From contig CALLUG010000006.1 of the NCBI GenBank assembly GCA_938011315.1, positions 62,001 to 126,000 on the forward strand: 64,000 nucleotides of DNA. Direction: 5' to 3'. Within the stretch, counting starts at the first letter, position 1; each line of letters starts with the position of its first letter. This document shows positions 18,777-28,409 of the stretch, piece after piece. Position numbers and translations under genes: made by a program. This stretch comes from an uncultured Flavobacteriaceae bacterium. GTDB lineage: Bacteria > Bacteroidota > Bacteroidia > Flavobacteriales > Flavobacteriaceae. The notes beneath the pieces were generated by a model. That model was not told where the DNA came from. It was given only the letters and a program-made list of their open reading frames with translations, and did no database searches.

Positions 18777-21086
18777 ATGAAGGTTTGTATCGCAGAAAAA
18801 CCAAGTGTAGCAAGAGAAATTGCTGATGTTTTGGGAGCAAACACAAAGCATGATGGATATTACCAAGGCAATGGCTATGCTGTAACCTATACCTTTGGAC
18901 ATTTGTGTACACTCAAAGAACCAAACGACTACAAACCACACTGGAAAAGTTGGGACTTGAATAACCTTCCAATGTTGCCAGAAAAATTTGAAACCAAACT
19001 ATCTGTAAATTCCGGAATACAAAAACAATTTAGCATAATAAAGCAGTTGTTTAATAAAGCCGATTTAGTCATTAACTGTGGCGATGCAGGGCAGGAGGGA
19101 GAACTCATACAACGATGGGTAATAAACCAAGCAGCATACAAGGGCAAAGTATTGCGCTTATGGATTTCTTCGTTAACTCGCGAAGCCATAAAAGAAGGGT
19201 TTAACAACTTAAAACCCTCTCAAGATTACGATAATCTATACTATGCAGGGTTTTCTCGTGCCATAGGCGATTGGCTATTAGGGATAAACGCCACGCGGCT
19301 ATATACCGTAAAACATGGTGGTTATAAACAAGTGCTATCGGTTGGGCGAGTGCAAACACCAACACTAGCTATGCTTGTACAACGCTATAAGGCTATTAAA
19401 AATTTTAAACCACAACCTTACTGGGAATTACAAACCTTATATAGAGACACCTTATTTAGTTATGAAGAAGGACGTTTTTTAAACATGGAAGATGGAGAAC
19501 AACTTGCCAATATTGTAAAGCAGCACGAGTTTGAAATTACTGCAATCACAAAAAAAACAGCCAACGAGTACGCTCCAAAATTGTTTGATTTAACAGGATT
19601 ACAGGTATATTGTAATGTGAAGTTTGGGTTTTCGGCCGAAGACACACTAAATATCGTTCAGAAACTATACGAACAAAAAGTAGTAACCTATCCAAGGGTT
19701 GACACCGTGTTTTTGCCAAACGATATTTATCCTAAAATCCCTTCAATATTAAAAAAATTGACTGACTACCAAGACTTAATAAACCCTTTGCTAAGTAAAC
19801 GTATAAAGAAGACAAAACGCGTTTTCGACGATACTAAAGTCACAGACCATCATGCCATAATACCAACCGGTATACAAACAACATTACAATACAATCAGCA
19901 ATTAGTTTACGACAGTATAGTACGCCGTTTTATAGCGATATTTTACAATGATTGTAAGGTGTCTAACACTACCGTTACAGGCAAAGCAGACACAGTAAAC
20001 TTTAAAACTACAGGAAAAGAAATACTAGAAAAAGGATGGCGTGTTGTTTTTGAAACAAAAGCACAACAAACCACTAGCAAGCCAAAAGATAGATTATTAC
20101 CAACTTTTGAAAAAGGCGAGCGAGGGTCACATACCCCTTCTTTTTTAGAAAAACAAACTAAAGCACCAGCGCAATTTACAGAAGCCTCCTTATTACGTGC
20201 CATGGAAACAGCAGGAAAACAGGTTGATGACGACGAGTTGCGAGAACTAATGAAAGACAACGGTATTGGCCGCCCTTCTACTAGAGCCAATATCATAGAA
20301 ACTCTGTTTAGACGCAAATACATACAACGACATAAAAAGCAAGTATTACCCACAGAAACAGGGGTTAAGCTAATAGATACTATTCAAAATGAACTTTTAA
20401 AATCGGCAGAACTAACAGGAACTTGGGAAAAACAATTAAAAGACATCGAAAAAGGAACTTTTAGTGCGGGACGTTTTATTAACCAAATGAAACAAATGGT
20501 AGATCGCCTAGTTTACGAAGTACGTAGCGAAACAGTAAAAGCCAATATCTCCTCCGTTACTCCTAAGTTAAGCACCACCACTACAAAAAAAACGACTAAG
20601 CCTACAAACACAATTAGTAGCCAAAAATGTCCAAAATGTCATACTAATACTATAGCAAAAGGAAAAACAGCCTATGGATGCTTAAACTATGGTAAGGGCT
20701 GTGATTTTGTATTGCCTTTTAAGTTTGAAGGAAAAACAATTTCTGAAAAACAATACATACGTTTGCTAAAAAAAGGAACTACAGTTAACTTAAAAGGATT
20801 TAAGGTAAACCAAAAACCTGTAGAAGGATTGCTTAAACTTGATGCTAAGTTTAATTTGAAGTTAGAACTAAAAAACGAGACGGCAAGTAATGCTTCTAAA
20901 AACAAATCAATACCCTGCCCAAAATGCAAAACAGGCACAATTATTAAAGGAAAAGAAGCTTACGGTTGTACCAACTATACCAATAATTGTACGTTTAGAT
21001 ACAGCTATAAATTGCTTAAAGAAAAGGCAAAAGGCCGTGTGTTAACAAAAGCATTAGTATCTACTATTTTGCAAAAGCATAATTAG
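18777..21086 (+). CDS. topB: DNA topoisomerase III
   Basis: A 769-residue type IA topoisomerase. The Toprim part has EKPSVAREIADVLG at the N-terminus and NCGDAGQEGELI in the acidic metal site; the active-site tyrosine is Tyr305 in TYPRVDT. GRPSTRANIIETL is the late conserved motif. The C-terminus carries two zinc-ribbon-like repeats, each with a CPKC pair, GKxAYGC and a later Cys (from about residues 622 and 719), separated by a TOPRIM-C-like segment. It decatenates DNA; Bacteroidota commonly carry both chromosomal and mobile-element copies, and the context here (between valS and a hydrolase) looks chromosomal. Confidence 0.94.
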   Translation: MKVCIAEKPSVAREIADVLGANTKHDGYYQGNGYAVTYTFGHLCTLKEPNDYKPHWKSWDLNNLPMLPEKFETKLSVNSGIQKQFSIIKQLFNKADLVINCGDAGQEGELIQRWVINQAAYKGKVLRLWISSLTREAIKEGFNNLKPSQDYDNLYYAGFSRAIGDWLLGINATRLYTVKHGGYKQVLSVGRVQTPTLAMLVQRYKAIKNFKPQPYWELQTLYRDTLFSYEEGRFLNMEDGEQLANIVKQHEFEITAITKKTANEYAPKLFDLTGLQVYCNVKFGFSAEDTLNIVQKLYEQKVVTYPRVDTVFLPNDIYPKIPSILKKLTDYQDLINPLLSKRIKKTKRVFDDTKVTDHHAIIPTGIQTTLQYNQQLVYDSIVRRFIAIFYNDCKVSNTTVTGKADTVNFKTTGKEILEKGWRVVFETKAQQTTSKPKDRLLPTFEKGERGSHTPSFLEKQTKAPAQFTEASLLRAMETAGKQVDDDELRELMKDNGIGRPSTRANIIETLFRRKYIQRHKKQVLPTETGVKLIDTIQNELLKSAELTGTWEKQLKDIEKGTFSAGRFINQMKQMVDRLVYEVRSETVKANISSVTPKLSTTTTKKTTKPTNTISSQKCPKCHTNTIAKGKTAYGCLNYGKGCDFVLPFKFEGKTISEKQYIRLLKKGTTVNLKGFKVNQKPVEGLLKLDAKFNLKLELKNETASNASKNKSIPCPKCKTGTIIKGKEAYGCTNYTNNCTFRYSYKLLKEKAKGRVLTKALVSTILQKHN

Positions 21087-21098
21087 TAAAGTAATAAG

Positions 21099-21743
21099 CT
21101 AAACTAAAGCCTTTATAATATCTTTCTTAATTTCGTGACTGCCATCAAACGGAATAACTCTTAGCTTGCTTCCAAAATATTGCGACGCACTTTCTTTTTC
21201 TGAAGCAATAATATTTTTAGTAATATAGTGGTCTTTTGTGCCGTAAATTAAAGAAACTTTTGTGTGGTTTTCTAAAAAATTAAAATCTGTTGCTTTTAGT
21301 TCTACAGGAATTTTCCCAGCGTATAACACAATTTGTGCGCACTGTAGTTTTCGTTTTGCAATATAGCGCATAGCTACAGAAACCCCCTGAGAAAACCCGA
21401 ACACAATTAAGTTTTTTTTATGACTAATAAGCTGTTCTTTTTCAAAAATAGCATCAAAATAACGCATAATATTTTCGTTGTCTTTTACAGTATTATCTTT
21501 AGTTAGCCAGTTTGCGCCAACATGTTTAAAATCGGTGTTTTGATAAAATTTACTCTGTGCCTGAGGGGCTATAATATAGTTTTCGTTTGGATCTAAATCA
21601 TTAAAATAGTTAATAAAGTAGCGACTTAAGTAGCCCATACCATGACAAGCAAACCAAATGTTTTTGGTCTTATGGCTTAGTGTGTTTTTGGTAGAGTACG
21701 TATTTGTGGTTTGATATGAAATTTCTTTTTCTATTGAATTCAT
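21099..21743 (-). CDS. Alpha/beta hydrolase (phospholipase/carboxylesterase-like)
   Basis: I start at ATG 21743 (214 residues, MNSIEKEISYQTTNTY), because the preceding in-frame residues are not conserved-looking. The nucleophile elbow is GFSQG, the acid is in YGTKDHYI and the histidine in GSHEIKKD, in the right order for the carboxylesterase/phospholipase clan. The oxyanion-side phrase CHGMGY lies early. The substrate is unknown. It is convergent with topB and divergent from the thioesterase gene at 21839. Confidence 0.82.
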   Translation of the reverse strand: MNSIEKEISYQTTNTYSTKNTLSHKTKNIWFACHGMGYLSRYFINYFNDLDPNENYIIAPQAQSKFYQNTDFKHVGANWLTKDNTVKDNENIMRYFDAIFEKEQLISHKKNLIVFGFSQGVSVAMRYIAKRKLQCAQIVLYAGKIPVELKATDFNFLENHTKVSLIYGTKDHYITKNIIASEKESASQYFGSKLRVIPFDGSHEIKKDIIKALV

Positions 21744-21788
21744 TTTAACTAAGGTTTTGTATTTTTGTTTTTCTTTATAAAGAATATA

Positions 21789-21796
21789 CAAAGTTA
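21789..21796 (-). promoter_or_regulatory. Candidate -7 box (TAACTTTG) for the hydrolase gene
   Basis: On the minus strand this matches TAnnTTTG about 46 bases before the hydrolase ATG at 21743. The -33 region has no clear TTG. Confidence 0.35.
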
Positions 21797-21838
21797 CACA
21801 TCTAATCGATTCCGATTAGGGTAAATATAAATTAAGGT

Positions 21839-22264
21839 ATGCAACAATCCAAGCAAGCAATTATTGACCAAGCAAATGCAGTTTGCAAAAATACCTTAAT
21901 GGAAACTCTAAGTATTGAGTTTGTAGATTTTGGCGACGATTTTGTTATTGCAAAGATGCCTGTAACCTCAAAAGTACACCAACCAGATGGTGTTTTGCAT
22001 GGTGGGGCTACAGCAGCACTAGCAGAAACCACAGGGAGTTATGCTGCGCACTTATTTTTAAACTCAAACGATACTTTTGTAAGAGGCATAGATATTTCTG
22101 CAAACCACATAAAAAGTATTAAAACAGGTATGGTGTATGCAAAGGCAACTATTATTCATAAAGGTAGAACAACCCAATTGTTTGATATTAGAATTACAGA
22201 TCATAATGATAACTTAATCTCTTTATGTAAGTTAACAACGATATCACTTCCAAATAAAAAATAA
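21839..22264 (+). CDS. menI: Hotdog-fold thioesterase, probable 1,4-dihydroxy-2-naphthoyl-CoA thioesterase
   Basis: A 141-residue PaaI/YdiI-type hotdog protein with the motif QPDGVLHGGATAALAETTGS (HGG at 54-56, Glu63), the catalytic signature of the YdiI/MenI thioesterases. It begins the menaquinone block, seven bases before menF, so release of 1,4-dihydroxy-2-naphthoate from its CoA ester is the likely job. The symbol is by context; the family also includes other acyl-CoA thioesterases. Confidence 0.8.
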   Translation: MQQSKQAIIDQANAVCKNTLMETLSIEFVDFGDDFVIAKMPVTSKVHQPDGVLHGGATAALAETTGSYAAHLFLNSNDTFVRGIDISANHIKSIKTGMVYAKATIIHKGRTTQLFDIRITDHNDNLISLCKLTTISLPNKK

Positions 22265-22270
22265 TGATTA

Positions 22271-23383
22271 TTGAATGATTTTTTTGAAAAAATAGAACAG
22301 CAATTAAAAAAAGCACGACCCTTTGTAGTTTATAAAAAACCAGATACAGGGGTGCTAAAAGGCTTGTTTCAAAACAATGATACCCTTTTTAAAACCAGTG
22401 ATTTTTCAGAAAGCGGTTTTGTGTTTTCGCCATTCAATACTAAGAGCGATACCATTTTAATTCCTATTAAAGCTGCTGTAAGTTTAGAAACACCCTATAG
22501 TGAGTTGTCTAAAAAAGCACCTAATCATATTAATACGCCTCCTGATAATCTCGAAAAAAAACGATACATTACTCTCGTAAAAAAAGCAATTAGCACGATT
22601 AATAAAGGCGATTTTGAAAAAGTAGTTATATCCAGAAAGGAAGCTGTAGCATTGAGTAATTTTAATTTGTCAGTAACCCTTAGTCGTCTTTTGTCTGCTT
22701 ACACTAAAGCTTTTGTGTATTGTTGGTACCATCCCAAAGTTGGCTTATGGCTAGGTGCTACACCAGAGACCTTATTGCAATATAACGAAAAACGCTTTGC
22801 GACGATGGCACTAGCAGGAACTCAAGTCTTTCATACTGCAGCAGAGGTTGTTTGGGCTAAAAAAGAAAAAAACGAACAACAACTTGTAACTAATTTTATT
22901 AAAACTAAAGTAAGCCCTTTAGCCAATAGCCTAACAGTTTCTAGCCCCAAAACAACAAAAGCAGGGAGTTTACTCCATTTACAAACAGATATTCATGGAA
23001 CCCTTAAACCTTCTGTAGTTTTAAAAAATCTCATCTTTGCATTACACCCAACACCTGCAGTTTGTGGGTTGCCTATGGAAGCTGCGCAAACATTTGTTTT
23101 AGATGAAGAGAATTACAATAGAACGTATTATTCAGGGTTTTTAGGAGAGTTAAATATTAACACAAAATTGAAACCAAGAACATCCACCAAACGTAATATA
23201 GAACACAGAGCCTATACAACCATAAAACCGCAAACAGAATTATATGTAAACCTGCGCTGCATGCAAATACAAGACCAACTGGCAAATCTATACATTGGAG
23301 GCGGCATCACAAAAGACTCTAAGCCAGAAAGCGAATGGGAAGAAACAGTGGCAAAATCTTTAATCATGAAAACTATGTTATAG
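22271..23383 (+). CDS. menF: Isochorismate synthase
   Basis: A chorismate-binding enzyme (370 residues) making isochorismate for menaquinone. The core shows KVVISRKE, LGATPETL, MALAGTQ, LHPTPAVCGLPMEAA and YYSGFLGE, in family order, and it ends with the GGGITKDSKPESEWEET segment. The N-terminal 90 residues are poorly conserved. The start is a TTG six bases after the menI stop; no in-frame ATG is closer, so this non-ATG start is accepted. menD follows 51 bases on. Confidence 0.93.
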   Translation: MNDFFEKIEQQLKKARPFVVYKKPDTGVLKGLFQNNDTLFKTSDFSESGFVFSPFNTKSDTILIPIKAAVSLETPYSELSKKAPNHINTPPDNLEKKRYITLVKKAISTINKGDFEKVVISRKEAVALSNFNLSVTLSRLLSAYTKAFVYCWYHPKVGLWLGATPETLLQYNEKRFATMALAGTQVFHTAAEVVWAKKEKNEQQLVTNFIKTKVSPLANSLTVSSPKTTKAGSLLHLQTDIHGTLKPSVVLKNLIFALHPTPAVCGLPMEAAQTFVLDEENYNRTYYSGFLGELNINTKLKPRTSTKRNIEHRAYTTIKPQTELYVNLRCMQIQDQLANLYIGGGITKDSKPESEWEETVAKSLIMKTML

Positions 23384-23434
23384 GCTTCATTTATGCTAGG
23401 TATTTCGTATTTTTACCATAGATTTAATTAGTGA

Positions 23435-25090
23435 ATGAAATTACCCAAACATAAGCTTGCCCAAACACTTATTAAGCTTTGCGAACTTAAAAATATAGCA
23501 CATATTGTTATCTCTCCAGGAAGCCGAAACGCTCCCTTGACCATTGGATTTAGTAACCACCCTTACTTTAAAACATATAGTATTGTAGACGAGCGTTGCG
23601 CTGCATTTTTTGGTTTAGGAATTGCGCAGCATACAAAAGTTCCTGTAGCGCTAGTTTGTACCTCTGGGAGTGCGTTACTAAACTACTATCCTGCAATTGC
23701 AGAAGCTTATTATAGTGATATTCCTTTGGTGGTGCTGTCGGCAGATCGACCAAAAGAAATGATTAATATTGGAGATGGACAAACCATAAACCAAGAAGGG
23801 GTTTTTGAGAAGCATATACTATTTTCAGCAAATTTAAGTGCTACTAGTAAATCTAGTATAAATAACGAAATACTTATAAATAAAGCTTTAAACACAGCAA
23901 TTGCTAGTAAAGGGCCTGTGCATATTAATATCCCGTTTAGAGAGCCCTTGTATGAGTGGGAAAATGATTTTTCGGTATCGGTTAAAAATATACCTATATT
24001 AAAACCTAAAATCATCCCTGAAGATTATACGGATTACCAATCCCTATGGAACTCTGCAAAACGAAAATTAGTGCTAGTGGGGGTAAATCCTGTAAATACG
24101 GTTAATCAGGCTTGGTTAAACATGTTAGCAACAAACCCTAGCGTTATTGTACTAACAGAAACGACTTCCAACCTGCATCATGACACCTTTTTTGCCAGTA
24201 TAGACAAACTAATTGCCCCATTGTCTGCTAAAGAGTTTAAACGGCTTCAGCCCGAAATATTGCTAACATTTGGAGGAATGCTTGTTTCTAAAAAAATAAA
24301 AGCATTTTTAAGGCACTACCAACCAAAACACCATTGGCATGTAGATGATAAAAAAGCAAACAACACATTTTTTTGTTTAAAAAAACATTTCAAAATGTCC
24401 GTAAATACATTTTTTAGCACCTTGCAATTTTCAAAAAAAACAGACTCTAACTACAAGGCTTACTGGGAAAGTATAAAAGAGATACGCCATAAAAACCATG
24501 AGGCTTATCTAAAAACAATTTCGTTTTGTGATTTTAAAGTATTTAATAATGTTTTAAAAAGCTTACCAAATGCGACTAACTTACAATTAGGAAACAGCTC
24601 GACAATACGCTATGCTCAGTTGTTTAATTTAAACCCTATGCATACAGTGCACTGTAACCGAGGAACTAGCGGTATAGATGGGAGTACCTCTACAGCAATA
24701 GGATCTGCTGTAGTATCGCAGCAGCAAACAGTATTAATAAGTGGCGATTTGAGTTTTTTTTATGATAGTAATGCCCTTTGGAACGCTTACATTCCAAGTA
24801 CCTTTAGAATTATCTTAATTAATAACAACGGAGGTGGGATTTTTAGAATCTTACCAGGGGATAAAAATACCGATAATTTTGATACTTATTTTGAAACCAC
24901 GCACCAGCTAACAGCAAAGCAATTGTGTGAAATGTATAATTTTGATTATGAGTTTGTTGAGGATGAACCTGCTTTAAACACAGCTTTGGCTAAGTTTTAC
25001 GAAAAAACAGCTAAGCCAAGACTTTTAGAAGTGCTAACACCAAGGAAACATAATGATGACATACTGTTAAACTATTTTAATTGTATTTAG
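23435..25090 (+). CDS. menD: 2-succinyl-5-enolpyruvyl-6-hydroxy-3-cyclohexene-1-carboxylate synthase
   Basis: A thiamine-diphosphate enzyme (551 residues) that joins isochorismate and 2-oxoglutarate. The N-terminal Pyr domain has VISPGSRNAPL and CTSGSALLNYYPAIAEAYYSDIPL; the PP domain has GNRGTSGIDG-like and SGDLSFFYD, then NNNGGGIF, the diphosphate/Mg motif. Length and order are normal. It is directly downstream of menF. Confidence 0.96.
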   Translation: MKLPKHKLAQTLIKLCELKNIAHIVISPGSRNAPLTIGFSNHPYFKTYSIVDERCAAFFGLGIAQHTKVPVALVCTSGSALLNYYPAIAEAYYSDIPLVVLSADRPKEMINIGDGQTINQEGVFEKHILFSANLSATSKSSINNEILINKALNTAIASKGPVHINIPFREPLYEWENDFSVSVKNIPILKPKIIPEDYTDYQSLWNSAKRKLVLVGVNPVNTVNQAWLNMLATNPSVIVLTETTSNLHHDTFFASIDKLIAPLSAKEFKRLQPEILLTFGGMLVSKKIKAFLRHYQPKHHWHVDDKKANNTFFCLKKHFKMSVNTFFSTLQFSKKTDSNYKAYWESIKEIRHKNHEAYLKTISFCDFKVFNNVLKSLPNATNLQLGNSSTIRYAQLFNLNPMHTVHCNRGTSGIDGSTSTAIGSAVVSQQQTVLISGDLSFFYDSNALWNAYIPSTFRIILINNNGGGIFRILPGDKNTDNFDTYFETTHQLTAKQLCEMYNFDYEFVEDEPALNTALAKFYEKTAKPRLLEVLTPRKHNDDILLNYFNCI

Positions 25091-25180
25091 TCAGATTTTA
25101 TTGAAATATATATTTTAATGAAAAAGAGTTTTAAAAAAAATGTATATTTACAGATATAATCATTAAAACTAAAGACTATT

Positions 25181-25522
25181 ATGAGTAAACGCGATGACCT
25201 TATTGTAAAATATGCCTCAGACCTGAAAGACAAATGTGGTGTAAATCCAGATATGGATTTTTTAAAAAAGGTAACTATAGGCTGCGGCCCATCTATTTAT
25301 AACGCAGATGCCGCAACAGTATCTGGGTCAGACCCTTCCGAACTAGCAACGGTAAAAAACAATTTCTTAATTAAAAAATTAGGGTTAAAAGATAGCGCAG
25401 ATTTAGATAAAGCTATTGACTCCGTTATGGACACTTACGGACGATCTAACCGTAGCAAATACAGACCTGTTGTATATTACCTACTAGCTAAACACTTTAA
25501 AAAAGAAGCTATTTATAAATAG
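25181..25522 (+). CDS. DUF2853 family protein
   Basis: A 113-residue soluble protein starting MSKRDDLIVKYASDLKDK, with the family-typical GPSIYNADAATVSGSDPSE stretch and a C-terminal YRPVVYYLLAKHF segment. The family has a helical fold and no known function. It is a single gene between menD and cvfB with its own terminator. Confidence 0.82.
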   Translation: MSKRDDLIVKYASDLKDKCGVNPDMDFLKKVTIGCGPSIYNADAATVSGSDPSELATVKNNFLIKKLGLKDSADLDKAIDSVMDTYGRSNRSKYRPVVYYLLAKHFKKEAIYK

Positions 25523-25541
25523 AATTCTTATCACAACATAC

Positions 25542-25590
25542 AAAGCGTTATCCTTTCGAATTTTTTCGTATCGGTAACGCTTTTTGCTTT
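25542..25590 (+). terminator. Terminator after the DUF2853 gene, overlapping the cvfB promoter
   Basis: AAAGCGTTA (25542-25550) pairs with TAACGCTTT (25575-25583), with an inner CGAA/TTCG stem, followed by a T-rich tail. The tail supplies the TTG box of the next promoter. Confidence 0.8.
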
Positions 25591-25615
25591 TCTTTAGGCA
25601 TAATCATTACCTTTG
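25584..25615 (+). promoter_or_regulatory. Promoter for cvfB, predicting a leaderless mRNA
   Basis: TTG (25584-25586) and TACCTTTG (25608-25615) lie 21 bases apart. The usual start of transcription, 5-7 bases after the -7 box, falls on the ATG at 25620. Confidence 0.65.
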
Positions 25616-25619
25616 CACA

Positions 25620-26450
25620 ATGATTAATATTGGAGAGTACAATACATTAGTAATACTAAGAGAGGCAGAACAAGGCGTGTATTTGTCTAACGATGACGGC
25701 GATGAGGTATTACTCCCTAACAGATATGTCCCTGAAACCTTTAAAATTTACGACGCTTTAGACGTTTTTGTTTATTTAGACAACCAGGAGCGTCCAGTTG
25801 CGGTTACAGATAAACCCTATATTACTAAAGGCGAGTTTTCTTTACTCCGCTGTAATCAAGTAACAGATATTGGTGCCTTTTTGGATTGGGGACTTGTAAA
25901 AGAGCTTTTTTGCCCTTTTCAGCAACAAGCCTTTAAAATGAAAGTAGGCGGGTGGTATTTAGTGTACTGCTATTTAGATGAAAAATCTGGACGCTTAGTT
26001 GCCTCTAGCAAAACAAATCAATTTTTAGATAACAAAGCACTAAGCGTTAACCAATTTGATGAGGTTAATATTATTATTTCGCACCCTTCCGACTTAGGCA
26101 TGAATGTTATTGTTAATAAGCAGCACTCTGGATTAATTTTTAAAGACGATATTTATAAAGATTTAAGTATAGGCGATAAACTAAAAGGTATCGTAAAGAA
26201 AATAAGACCAGGTAACAAACTAGATATCTCATTGGGACAAGTCGGTTACAGAAATATAGAACCTAATGCAACCTTAATTTTAGAACACTTAAATGATAAT
26301 AGTGGGTTTTTAAACCTTACAGATAAGTCCTCGCCAGAGGCGATAAAAGACCTGTTGCAAATGAGTAAAAAAAATTTCAAAAAAGCTGTAGGAACACTTT
26401 ACAAACAAAGACTAATAAGTATAAAGGCAGATGGTATTTATTTATTATAA
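25620..26450 (+). CDS. cvfB: S1 RNA-binding domain protein, CvfB family
   Basis: I use ATG 25620 (276 residues, MINIGEYNTLVI), because the upstream in-frame extension runs through the promoter. The protein shows tandem S1-like OB folds (residues ~1-60, the DIGAFLDWGLVKELFCPF repeat at ~75-95, and DKLKGIVKKIRPGNKLDISLG at ~190-210) and a C-terminal winged-helix-like end (MSKKNFKKAVGTLYKQRLI), the CvfB architecture. CvfB proteins bind RNA and influence gene expression; the target is unknown here. Confidence 0.88.
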   Translation: MINIGEYNTLVILREAEQGVYLSNDDGDEVLLPNRYVPETFKIYDALDVFVYLDNQERPVAVTDKPYITKGEFSLLRCNQVTDIGAFLDWGLVKELFCPFQQQAFKMKVGGWYLVYCYLDEKSGRLVASSKTNQFLDNKALSVNQFDEVNIIISHPSDLGMNVIVNKQHSGLIFKDDIYKDLSIGDKLKGIVKKIRPGNKLDISLGQVGYRNIEPNATLILEHLNDNSGFLNLTDKSSPEAIKDLLQMSKKNFKKAVGTLYKQRLISIKADGIYLL

Positions 26451-26581
26451 AAAGCTTTTAAAACTGACAGATGATATTAAAACTAACGAATATATAGGCT
26501 TCAATACACAATATGTCGCATAGTCGCATTTTATTATTCTTAAATTTAGTAAACTCATAAGTTGCAATACAAAATAATATA

Positions 26582-27421
26582 ATGAAAGAAATAAATTGGC
26601 AAACAGTAAAATCATTTAAAGACATCACTTACAAAAAATGTAATGGCGTTGCTAGGATAGCTTTTAACAGGCCAAATGTACGTAATGCATTTAGACCGCA
26701 AACAACAAAAGAACTGTATGAGGCATTTTATGACGCTAACGAAGATGTTACTATTGGTGCTGTGTTGCTAAGTGCAGAAGGCCCTTCTACTAAGGATGGC
26801 GTTTACTCATTTTGTAGCGGTGGCGACCAAAAAGCTAGAGGTCATCAAGGTTATGTTGGCGAGGATGGATATCATCGTCTTAATATACTAGAAGTTCAAC
26901 GTCTAATTAGGTTTATGCCAAAAGCTGTTATTGCAGTAGTTCCAGGTTGGGCCGTTGGTGGAGGACATAGTTTGCATGTTGTTTGTGACTTAACCTTAGC
27001 AAGTAAAGAACACGCTATATTTAAACAAACAGACGCAGACGTTACGAGTTTTGATGGTGGCTATGGTTCGGCGTATTTAGCAAAAATGGTGGGACAAAAA
27101 AAAGCACGAGAAATTTTCTTTTTAGGTAGAAATTACTCCGCCCAAGAGGCTTACGATATGGGTATGGTCAATGCCGTTATTCCGCATAATGAATTAGAGC
27201 AAACAGCTTATGATTGGGCGCAAGAAATTTTGGAGAAATCTCCAACCTCTATCAAAATGCTTAAATTTGCAATGAATCTTACAGACGACGGTATGGTAGG
27301 GCAACAAGTATTTGCAGGAGAAGCTACTCGCTTAGCCTACATGACAGACGAGGCAATTGAAGGACGAAACGCGTTTCTTGAAAAACGAAAACCAAATTTT
27401 GAAAAAAAATGGATTCCTTAG
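26582..27421 (+). CDS. menB: 1,4-dihydroxy-2-naphthoyl-CoA synthase
   Basis: A crotonase-fold enzyme (279 residues) that closes the second ring of the naphthoquinone from O-succinylbenzoyl-CoA. It has NRPNVRNAFRP, the CoA/oxyanion segment FCSGGDQKARG, and VPGWAVGGGHSLH. The VTSFDGGYGSAYLAKMVG and C-terminal AYMTDEAIEGRNAFLEKRKP pieces are MenB-specific rather than general enoyl-CoA hydratase. menA follows after 44 bases. Confidence 0.97.
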   Translation: MKEINWQTVKSFKDITYKKCNGVARIAFNRPNVRNAFRPQTTKELYEAFYDANEDVTIGAVLLSAEGPSTKDGVYSFCSGGDQKARGHQGYVGEDGYHRLNILEVQRLIRFMPKAVIAVVPGWAVGGGHSLHVVCDLTLASKEHAIFKQTDADVTSFDGGYGSAYLAKMVGQKKAREIFFLGRNYSAQEAYDMGMVNAVIPHNELEQTAYDWAQEILEKSPTSIKMLKFAMNLTDDGMVGQQVFAGEATRLAYMTDEAIEGRNAFLEKRKPNFEKKWIP

Positions 27422-27465
27422 TATGTTGCAATATATAACTTAAGGATAAGCTTAACTTGTTTTAA

Positions 27466-28377
27466 ATGAGTAAACTAAAATTATGGCTCTCGGCGTTTAG
27501 ATTAAGAACCTTACCTCTATCTGTATCAGGGATTATTTTGGGGTCTTGTTTTGCGTACTACAATGGTGTTTTTAAGATAACAATTTTTGTACTAGCATTA
27601 CTGGTAACACTTAGTTTGCAAATATTGTCTAACCTCGCTAACGATTATGGCGATGGTGTTAAAGGCACAGATAATAATAACAGGATAGGCCCTGAGCGCG
27701 CTATACAAAGTGGAAAAATAACGGCAGCCCAAATGCGTGTAGCCATACAGATAAATACGATTATAGCCATCATTCTTATTTTAGTATTAATCGTCCTGTC
27801 TTTTGGGCTTGCAAATTTTTTTTACTCTATTAGTTTTTTGATTCTAGGCATACTATCTATTTATGCTGCAATTAAATATACTGTAGGGACTTCAGCTTAT
27901 GGATATAGAGCTTTAGGAGATCTTATGGTTTTTATTTTTTTTGGATTACTAAGTGTTATGGGGACTTATTTCTTGTATGCAAAGCAGCTGGACTATATTT
28001 TAGTTTTGCCTGCCTGTACTATAGGCTTGTTAAGTGCAGGAGTGCTTAATCTTAATAATATGAGAGATATAGTGTCGGACAAGTCTTCAAATAAAATAAC
28101 AGTAGCAGTACTGCTAGGCTGGTCTAAAGCCAAAGTGTACCATTCAATACTAATCCTTAGCGCAATATTGCTAACGATTGTTTTTAGTGTTATGTACTAC
28201 AGCACACCTTTACACATTATATTTATGATAACGTATATACCATTAATCAAACATTTAAAATACGTAAAAGTAACGAACAGTCCTAAACAATTAGATTCGC
28301 AGCTAAAAGTCCTTGCATTGACTACCTTTATATTTTCAGTATTATTAGGTTTAGGCTATTTGCAAACAACACTTTAA
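27466..28377 (+). CDS. menA: 1,4-dihydroxy-2-naphthoate polyprenyltransferase
   Basis: A UbiA-family inner-membrane prenyltransferase (303 residues) that attaches the isoprenoid chain. The first Asp-rich motif is NDYGDGVKGTDN (near residue 59), and the second is in NMRDIVSDKSSNK. About eight to nine hydrophobic helices are evident. It sits between menB and menC in the same direction. Confidence 0.95.
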   Translation: MSKLKLWLSAFRLRTLPLSVSGIILGSCFAYYNGVFKITIFVLALLVTLSLQILSNLANDYGDGVKGTDNNNRIGPERAIQSGKITAAQMRVAIQINTIIAIILILVLIVLSFGLANFFYSISFLILGILSIYAAIKYTVGTSAYGYRALGDLMVFIFFGLLSVMGTYFLYAKQLDYILVLPACTIGLLSAGVLNLNNMRDIVSDKSSNKITVAVLLGWSKAKVYHSILILSAILLTIVFSVMYYSTPLHIIFMITYIPLIKHLKYVKVTNSPKQLDSQLKVLALTTFIFSVLLGLGYLQTTL

Positions 28378-28409
28378 AAGATTTTTTGCCTTACAGAACA
28401 CCATATCCT

